A stretch of 5,466 bases of DNA from an uncultured Odoribacter sp. (lineage in GTDB: Bacteria > Bacteroidota > Bacteroidia > Bacteroidales > Marinifilaceae), in assembly GCA_934725835.1 (NCBI GenBank), contig CAKVCR010000202.1, positions 1-5,466 on the forward strand. The letters run 5' to 3'. How positions within the stretch are numbered: position 1 is the stretch's first letter; every line of letters starts with the position of its first letter. Made by a program: the position numbers and the translations under genes. Below the pieces are notes generated by a model that saw only the letters and a list, made by a program, of their open reading frames with translations, was not told the DNA's origin and did no database searches. Positions 1 to 4,361 of the stretch are shown one piece after another.

Positions 1-437
1 TTCATCTTCGAAATCTGCACCTCCGTACCATCTGCTAAAGTCAATTTTGCCTCCTTACCCTCAAACATTTTTTTCTCCCATGCCACAGTCTCAACAACAT
101 CACCAACATTTTCTTTAAATATTGAAGACCATAATACAACTCCTAACCCCATTACAACTATTGCTGCGACTACTGCTACTTTCTGTATAATTCCGATACG
201 TCTGACATTCTTTCTTCTACGCCTGAAATCCGCATATGCTTTAGCAGAAGAATACTTTTGATACTCTAAAAAATGTTTTTTCAGATAAGCAGAATCACCT
301 ACCTCATTGTATACATCATTCATTTGCTCGTTTTCAAGCAAATGTCCAAGCCTCTCCTGTTCTTTATCACTTAATCCTTCCGTTAAAGCCCTTCTAATCA
401 AGGAGGCATCATTATATATATCTTGATTCTGCTTCAT
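1..437 (-). CDS. FecR-family anti-sigma factor, C-terminus cut by window edge
   Basis: This is an inner-membrane anti-sigma factor that should hold the sigma factor encoded just upstream and release it on a signal from an outer-membrane TonB receptor. I translated it by hand: 145 codons are open from ATG 437 to base 1. Residues 1-80 form a charged, probably helical cytoplasmic sigma-binding part ending in the basic run FRRRRKNVRR (71-80). One membrane segment follows at about 82-104 (VAVVAAIVVMGLGVVLW is its core). The periplasmic FecR domain then begins, with its typical AKLTLADGTEVQIS stretch at 130-143. Family members are usually about 300-400 residues, so more than half is missing to the left. 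A basic stretch before the membrane segment fits N-in topology. It lies 76 bp after the sigma gene on the same strand. The ATG at 444 is in another frame and stops after 10 codons, so 437 is the start. The family call is firm; the ligand and target operon are not visible. Confidence 0.9.
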   Translation of the reverse strand, partial: MKQNQDIYNDASLIRRALTEGLSDKEQERLGHLLENEQMNDVYNEVGDSAYLKKHFLEYQKYSSAKAYADFRRRRKNVRRIGIIQKVAVVAAIVVMGLGVVLWSSIFKENVGDVVETVAWEKKMFEGKEAKLTLADGTEVQISKM

Positions 438-513
438 TTGTCATCGTTTGATTTCATGCATATAATACATAACTCTCAATTTCGAATGACAACAACAGGC
501 ATTTTTTTTCAAA
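438..513 (-). other. 76-bp spacer between sigma gene and fecR
   Basis: This AT-rich spacer separates the sigma stop (TAG) from the fecR ATG. On the minus strand it begins with GTTTGAAAAAAAATG. I found no TAnnTTTG -7 element at a sensible distance from a -33 TTTG and no convincing hairpin followed by a T-run. Co-transcription of the two genes is therefore the simplest reading. The spacer is longer than the few bases seen in many sigma/anti-sigma pairs. Confidence 0.4.
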
Positions 514-1065
514 CTAAATTAAAAATAAATATATCGAATCATGCAGCTTTAGTCTTAACGACTTGAAACCTCGACTTTTATGCGTTTTTACAGTATTTAC
601 ACTTATCCCCAGTTTTTCGGCTATTTCTTCCCACGAATACCCATCAATACTCATCAATATCACTTTTTTCTGTTCCGAAGGTAGTTTTTCGATATATACA
701 TACAATTGTCTGGATACTTCTTCTTTTATCGTTTGTGCATAAACATCATCTGTCATAAAATCAGCATCCAAACCAAGATGTCCCAAAATTGTATCATGAA
801 TTTGATTGTTCCTCAAATAATTCAATGCATTGTTATAGCACGCCCTATATAAATAACGAGTCAATTCCTGCACAGAATCAAATTTCTTATCAGAATTCCA
901 GATGGCGATAAAAACCTCCTGAACCAAATCTTCCGTATTTTCAGAGCTCTTCATAATCCTGTTCACATAAACACATAGAGCAGCATAATAATAGTCGTAA
1001 AGACTTGCCCATGCTTTCTCATTTTTGTTATTTACGCCAGATAAAATAAATTTCTCGTCAATCAT
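514..1065 (-). CDS. ECF-type RNA polymerase sigma-70 factor
   Basis: This is a small extracytoplasmic-function sigma factor (183 residues, normal for the group) that directs RNA polymerase to a limited set of promoters. The sigma-2 region spans about residues 18-86, with the core-binding/-10 helix motif DLVQEVFIAIW at 46-56 and YLYRACYNNALNYLR at 71-85. A short linker of about 88-118 leads to sigma-4 at about 121-173. That region carries LPSEQKKVILMSIDGYSWEEI and the -35-recognising helix-turn-helix EEIAEKLGISVNTVKTHKSR (about 146-165). No extra C-terminal domain is present. The FecR-like anti-sigma gene directly downstream identifies it as a cell-surface-signalling system. These usually control TonB-dependent SusC/SusD-type nutrient uptake genes, which are not in view. 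The ATG at 1065 is the natural start, and a promoter-like sequence lies about 30-60 bp before it. Confidence 0.95.
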   Translation of the reverse strand: MIDEKFILSGVNNKNEKAWASLYDYYYAALCVYVNRIMKSSENTEDLVQEVFIAIWNSDKKFDSVQELTRYLYRACYNNALNYLRNNQIHDTILGHLGLDADFMTDDVYAQTIKEEVSRQLYVYIEKLPSEQKKVILMSIDGYSWEEIAEKLGISVNTVKTHKSRGFKSLRLKLHDSIYLFLI

Positions 1066-1094
1066 ACGATACTGTTCTTACATACAAGACAACG

Positions 1095-1127
1095 CAAATA
1101 TAGAAAAAAGACAAGGGACATGACAAC
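1095..1127 (-). promoter_or_regulatory. Bacteroides-type promoter for the ECF sigma gene
   Basis: On the minus strand TATATTTG (1102-1095) matches the Bacteroides primary-sigma -7 consensus TAnnTTTG exactly. A GTTG (1127-1124), three of four matches to the -33 TTTG, sits 21 bp upstream, within the usual 19-21 bp range. Transcription would start near 1088 and leave a leader of roughly 20-25 bases before the ATG at 1065. A second TTGT at about 1114-1111 is too close to serve as the -33 element. The -7 match is strong and the -33 match is only fair. Confidence 0.6.
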
Positions 1128-1134
1128 GCTCAAA

Positions 1135-1326
1135 CTATAATTTTACATACAAACACAAAGGCATCTCTAAACCGGTCCCTTGACATTTCTGTAAATGTTC
1201 AATACGCTCTGCACGATAGCCTCTCCGCCAAGATACTACTGATAAATCTTTCCTACATGGGATATCTATCAAGAAATAACTGCGTGATTCATCACCAAAT
1301 CTGGCTCCACACCTCATCAATTCCAT
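1135..1326 (-). CDS. doubtful 63-codon ORF, no recognised family
   Basis: A complete ATG-to-TAG frame of 63 codons encodes a basic, cysteine-containing product starting MELMRCGARFGDESRSYF. It includes the Arg-rich stretch WRRGYRAERIEHLQK at about 33-47. I see no signal peptide, membrane segment or known motif. It is on the same strand as its neighbours and ends 7 bases before the -33 element of the sigma promoter. It could be a small real gene, a decayed remnant of a longer one, or chance. In its favour, this frame is open across an otherwise unexplained 190 bp, its codons are unremarkable, and a TAGATTTG -7-like element lies just upstream. Against it are the short length, the lack of any family and the flanking repeats. 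I assign no function. Confidence 0.25.
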   Translation of the reverse strand: MELMRCGARFGDESRSYFLIDIPCRKDLSVVSWRRGYRAERIEHLQKCQGTGLEMPLCLYVKL

Positions 1327-1334
1327 GTCACATC

Positions 1335-1400
1335 TATACCAAATCTAAGTAAAAGCCTATTAAAAGCTTATTAAAACGTTATCAAAAGCCTATAATGATA
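1335..1400. repeat. 11-bp imperfect tandem repeats, block A
   Basis: Consecutive 11-bp units start at 1335, 1346, 1357, 1368, 1379 and 1390 on the plus strand. The clearest four (1346-1389) follow yTATtAAAAGC: taagtaaaagc, ctattaaaagc, ttattaaaacg, ttatcaaaagc. The flanking units tataccaaatc and ctataatgata are weaker. AAAA tracts therefore recur at 1351, 1362, 1373 and 1384, close to one per helical turn, which predicts bent DNA. Eleven is not a multiple of three and the block lies outside any gene I support. The function is unknown. Confidence 0.7.
1340..1347 (-). promoter_or_regulatory. possible isolated -7 element before the 63-codon ORF
   Basis: TAGATTTG on the minus strand (1347-1340) is an exact TAnnTTTG match 13 bases upstream of the ATG at 1326. 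No TTTG lies 19-21 bp further upstream; the nearest is at 1386-1383, 35 bp away. Transcription from here would be nearly leaderless for that ORF. The element also falls within the 11-bp repeat tract, so the match may be a by-product of the repeat. Confidence 0.2.
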
Positions 1401-1412
1401 ACCTTTTAATAA
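1368..1412. terminator. long AT-rich hairpin, candidate terminator of the ricT-EEP operon
   Basis: Bases 1368-1384 pair with 1396-1412 over 17 positions with a single C/C mismatch (1377 with 1403), around an 11-base loop (1385-1395). The strongest segment is GTTATCA/TGATAAC. It lies 95 bp past the EEP stop on the transcribed strand. On the plus strand a TTTTT run (1415-1419) follows. On the minus strand the next bases are GCTTTTAATAGG, which contain only a short T-run. The stem is AT-rich, so it is a weak or bidirectional terminator at best. It may instead be a protein-binding palindrome or a by-product of the repeats. Confidence 0.35.
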
Positions 1413-1433
1413 TGTTTTTACAGAGTACAAAAA

Positions 1434-1488
1434 AGCTTGTCTATAGATTTACCATAGATTTATCTCAGATTTACCTCAAAATAAGGCA
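1434..1488. repeat. 11-bp imperfect tandem repeats, block B
   Basis: Three close 11-bp units start at 1445, 1456 and 1467: agatttaccat, agatttatctc, agatttacctc. A weaker unit precedes them (agcttgtctat, 1434) and a weaker one follows (aaaataaggca, 1478). The sequence differs from block A, but the period is the same and the phase is kept: 1434 minus 1335 is exactly nine units. TTT tracts recur at 1448, 1459 and 1470. It lies immediately after the EEP stop codon on the transcribed strand. Confidence 0.6.
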
Positions 1489-1506
1489 AATGCAACTCCG
1501 AAAAAA

Positions 1507-2565
1507 TCATTTTAAGGAAAAACGGGCACGCACAGGATAGTGGTCGGACAGAACCACTGTATCCCGACGATAGGACAGAGTCTTTAAAGATGGAGAATGA
1601 AGGATGTAATCTATACGGAAAGAGGGCCATTCGCCAATATATGTATTACCCAGACCACGCCCACATTCAATGAAGGAATCTTTCAGACCCGACTTGATTT
1701 TATGGTAGGTGTAAGATAACGGGGTATCATTAAAATCACCACACACTACGACCGGCCACGGCGAACGGCTGATATGACGATGGATTGACTCCGCCTGCTC
1801 TGCCCGATACCTTTTCGCTGAAGTCAAGCGGGTAGTCAAATTGCGAGCTCCATCTGAAAAACCGTTTTCACCGGTACCCTGACTCAGCTGCTGCATAAAA
1901 GCCCGTTCTTTTTTGCCAAGACGATAGGATTCGAGATGAATACTATAAACGCGCACGGTATCTCGATTCAATTTCAAATCACAATAAAGGCAGGTTCCCG
2001 TATGTTTCTCTTCAAAAACTATATTTCCTTTCCTTATTATCGGGATGCGAGAAAATATAGCTGTATTATCATAGACATAGCGATAAGGATATTTTCGCAA
2101 ACGTTTGATAAGCGATTTTTCCTCTGAACTCCCGGACTTTAGTGAAAACTCTTGCAGACAGATTACGTCACCTTCATATCTATTCAAATAATCAAGAAGT
2201 TTCTCCCTGATATGACTCTCGCCGGACCACTGGTAGAAATCAAAATAACGAACATTGTATGAGAGTACGGCAAGATCGGCTTTAGCCTCTGCGTCCTGAA
2301 CTTTCGCTGTGCCATAATAGCTCATAAAGACAGGTATGCCTGCTATAATCACCACAAACTCCACCCAAAAAATCCGCCGCCAGCTGGCCAACCAATAAAG
2401 TAAGAACAGGATATTGGCAATCAATAAATAAGGATATGCCAAGCCCAACAATGAAGGTAGGACAAAAGTGTTGGGATTAACATAGGATGCCAGATAAGCT
2501 CCGGTAAGCGCTACCATACAAATGAAGGTAGGAATGTATAAAAACTTATCCAGTAATCTCAACAT
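1507..2565 (-). CDS. membrane-anchored endonuclease/exonuclease/phosphatase (EEP) family hydrolase
   Basis: This is a metal-dependent phosphodiester or phosphoester hydrolase of 352 residues. Three hydrophobic segments come first (about 10-28, 38-60, 65-84). The EEP domain then runs from about 97 to 350. Its catalytic signature is complete: N104 (SYNVR), E139 (CLQEF), the AIFSRIPI strand (169-176), H210 (SIHLES), D277/N279 (GDFND, 276-280), D319 (RIDYI) and the terminal D341/H342 (SDHYP). Positive residues at the N-terminus and in SWRR (61-64) predict N-in topology, which puts the catalytic domain in the periplasm. Possible substrates include nucleic acid, phospholipid or inositol phosphates; the sequence does not decide among them. 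The ATG at 2565 follows the second rhomboid stop by 17 bp and gives a hydrophobic start, so it is preferred. It is the last gene of the operon. Confidence 0.9.
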   Translation of the reverse strand: MLRLLDKFLYIPTFICMVALTGAYLASYVNPNTFVLPSLLGLAYPYLLIANILFLLYWLASWRRIFWVEFVVIIAGIPVFMSYYGTAKVQDAEAKADLAVLSYNVRYFDFYQWSGESHIREKLLDYLNRYEGDVICLQEFSLKSGSSEEKSLIKRLRKYPYRYVYDNTAIFSRIPIIRKGNIVFEEKHTGTCLYCDLKLNRDTVRVYSIHLESYRLGKKERAFMQQLSQGTGENGFSDGARNLTTRLTSAKRYRAEQAESIHRHISRSPWPVVVCGDFNDTPLSYTYHKIKSGLKDSFIECGRGLGNTYIGEWPSFRIDYILHSPSLKTLSYRRDTVVLSDHYPVRARFSLK

Positions 2566-2582
2566 ACTATTCTTTTTCTATA

Positions 2583-3512
2583 TTAGTTACGCCCTGATTT
2601 AAAAAGTATCGCTTTCTCTTCTCCGGTCAGACTTTCGTAGCCTGAGCGGGAGATTTTGTCAAGGATTTCATTGATGCGGTCATCATCCCCTTTCCTGTTG
2701 GTATTGTTTTCACCTACCGTCGTTCCGGATGCCGAACGGCGATATTTGACGTGCATTTTCTTATGTCTCGGCATACGACAGAACCAATTCACAGGACAGG
2801 TAATCCAAGTAGCCAAATCCCGATGATTGCGTATTCCCAAAGCAAACAGCCAACCGAAAAAAGCTCCGCCTAAATGAGCAATATGACCTCCGGCATTATC
2901 CCCTTGTATACTCAAAAGGTCTATTAATGCAGTAAACAACGCCAGATACACCATTTTTACCGGTCCTATCAAGAATATATAGACCTGCTGCTGAGGCGAA
3001 TGGAAACAGACGGCAAATACAATTGCCATTACTGATGCAGACGCTCCGATTGTCCAGGAAGACAGGCGGGTTATCTGGTCAAAATAGGGGAATATATTGT
3101 AACTCAAAATGAATAAACCCGCACCGAAAATCCCTCCCAACAAATACACACCTACCAGCTGACGCTCTGTAAACCGATTCCGGAAAAGCGAACCGAACCA
3201 ATATAGCCACAACAGGTTGAATAGAAGATGGAAAAAACCGAAGTGAGTGAACATATACGTAAAGAGAGTCCATGGACGATAAAGCAGATAGTCCGGATCT
3301 GCCGGTACACCTAACCATTCGAGCAGCACATCATAATATATACCTTTAAAGCCCATCAGCAAAAAAGGTATATATACGACACTGACAATAAAAAATAACC
3401 CGCAATTGATGTATATCAAACGCGTCAGCGCCGAACCGCTCCGGAAAGACGGGAATATGCTTTTTCGGGAACCGTTCGAAAAGCCTTGTCCATAATTACT
3501 ATAGTACATCAT
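2583..3512 (-). CDS. rhomboid-family intramembrane serine protease (second copy, GASA motif)
   Basis: This six-helix inner-membrane serine protease has 309 residues. The L1 loop holds RPWTLFTYMFTH (79-90), followed by HLLFN (H95, N99) in TM2. The nucleophile motif is GASAS with Ser158, and the catalytic His213 lies in AHLGGAFFG (212-220). The dyad is thus intact, but the residue after the serine is Ala rather than the usual Gly, and the WR motif reads WT. After TM6 a basic linker (about 228-275) leads to a short C-terminal module, DRINEILDKISRSGYESLTGEEKAILFKS split over 278-306. From memory this resembles a small domain common at the end of Bacteroidetes rhomboids. The N-terminal 30 residues are polar and Tyr/Ser/Gly-rich. 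Translation can begin at either of two adjacent ATGs (3512 or 3509), 4 bp after the preceding stop. Substrate unknown. Confidence 0.92.
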   Translation of the reverse strand: MMYYSNYGQGFSNGSRKSIFPSFRSGSALTRLIYINCGLFFIVSVVYIPFLLMGFKGIYYDVLLEWLGVPADPDYLLYRPWTLFTYMFTHFGFFHLLFNLLWLYWFGSLFRNRFTERQLVGVYLLGGIFGAGLFILSYNIFPYFDQITRLSSWTIGASASVMAIVFAVCFHSPQQQVYIFLIGPVKMVYLALFTALIDLLSIQGDNAGGHIAHLGGAFFGWLFALGIRNHRDLATWITCPVNWFCRMPRHKKMHVKYRRSASGTTVGENNTNRKGDDDRINEILDKISRSGYESLTGEEKAILFKSGRN

Positions 3513-3516
3513 CGGA

Positions 3517-4359
3517 CTAATAGAATTTTTTGCTTCGTTTGTTCCACCATCTGATTAGTAAAAATCCAAAGAGCATTCCTCCCAAATGGGCAAAGTGAGC
3601 CACATTATCTCCTGCCGAATTACGCATTCCTAAATATAGTTCCAACAATCCATAACCTACGACAAAATATTTCGCCTTGATTGGAATCGGTACAAACATC
3701 AGGAACAGTTCCGTATTCGGAAAGAGCATACCGAATGCCAACAAGATTCCGAAAATAGCTCCTGATGCCCCTATCATCGGGATATTGGCCTTAAAATCGA
3801 CGATACGTGCAAACACTTGCTTACCGGCCTCAATATATTCAGGAGACCGCTGATTATCAATCCAAGTGTCAATCGTTGTCCATACCCATCCTGCCGGTTC
3901 CCCTAACTGTTGCTTTGCAAAATCTGCCAAGATATGCGGATCCGGCGATTCCAAGAACAGATGGTATTGTTCATACAAACGATGCACCTCAAACCAGCCG
4001 ATAGCACTGTTAAGCAGACCCGCACCAATTCCACAAACAAAGTAGTATATCAAGAAACGCTTAGACCCCCATACTGATTCCAATATGCGCCCGAACATAA
4101 AGAGAGCAAACATATTAAAAAACAAATGGGTAAATTCAATACGACCATACGATGACAGAGACGCATGCATAAACATGTGCGTAACATACTGCCACGGAGC
4201 CCAATATTGAGATTGCGGTAAATGTAAGCCCAATGTATCATCCAAATCGACATGAAACATTTTACCTGCTACAATGGTCAACAACCACATAGCTACATTG
4301 GCAATCAAAAGCGCTTTGACCGCAGGCGTCAAGCCCGCAAACGGACGATAATTCTGCAT
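3517..4359 (-). CDS. rhomboid-family intramembrane serine protease (first copy, GASG motif)
   Basis: This inner-membrane protease has 280 residues and cleaves substrates inside or near the bilayer. TM1 is at about 12-32. The L1 loop carries WQYVTHMFMH (56-65), where most rhomboids have WR. TM2 has HLFFN (H78, N82), and TM3 covers about 101-121. TM4 bears GASGAIFG (197-204) with nucleophile Ser199. TM6 carries the catalytic His258 in AHLGGMLFG (257-265). Between TM3 and TM4 there is an unusually long polar loop of about 70 residues (123-192), rich in Trp, Asp and Gln, in place of the usual short connector. Its ATG overlaps the ricT stop as TAATG, which suggests translational coupling. It differs clearly from the next gene in sequence and domain ends, so this is not a recent duplication. 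Confidence 0.95.
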   Translation of the reverse strand: MQNYRPFAGLTPAVKALLIANVAMWLLTIVAGKMFHVDLDDTLGLHLPQSQYWAPWQYVTHMFMHASLSSYGRIEFTHLFFNMFALFMFGRILESVWGSKRFLIYYFVCGIGAGLLNSAIGWFEVHRLYEQYHLFLESPDPHILADFAKQQLGEPAGWVWTTIDTWIDNQRSPEYIEAGKQVFARIVDFKANIPMIGASGAIFGILLAFGMLFPNTELFLMFVPIPIKAKYFVVGYGLLELYLGMRNSAGDNVAHFAHLGGMLFGFLLIRWWNKRSKKFY

Positions 4360-4361
4360 TA
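4357..4361 (-). other. TAATG stop/start overlap joining ricT and the first rhomboid
   Basis: Read on the minus strand, the ricT stop TAA (4361-4359) and the rhomboid ATG (4359-4357) share one A. Such overlaps usually mean that the ribosome finishing the first gene restarts on the second. No Shine-Dalgarno-like sequence precedes the ATG; the upstream bases are A-rich and encode the Gln/Lys/Glu end of RicT. Confidence 0.75.

Noticed and set aside
442..444. An ATG seven bases upstream of the chosen fecR start
   Set aside because: It is in another frame and reaches a TAA after 10 codons; the ATG at 437 opens the frame with the FecR features.
1414..1433. A second small hairpin (TAC-AGA-GTA with flanking T and A runs)
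   Set aside because: Only three clean core pairs with a mismatch before the A/T flanks; too weak to call a terminator.
1335..1488. The repeats as a CRISPR array
   Set aside because: Units are 11 bp, directly adjacent, degenerate and without spacers; no cas genes are present.
3079..3318. A 79-codon minus-strand frame inside the second rhomboid
   Set aside because: It lies wholly inside a gene with intact catalytic motifs in another frame and has no features of its own.
4050..4253. A 67-codon minus-strand frame inside the first rhomboid
   Set aside because: It is an alternative frame over transmembrane segments of a well-supported gene; its Cys/Leu/Met-rich translation is typical of that artefact.
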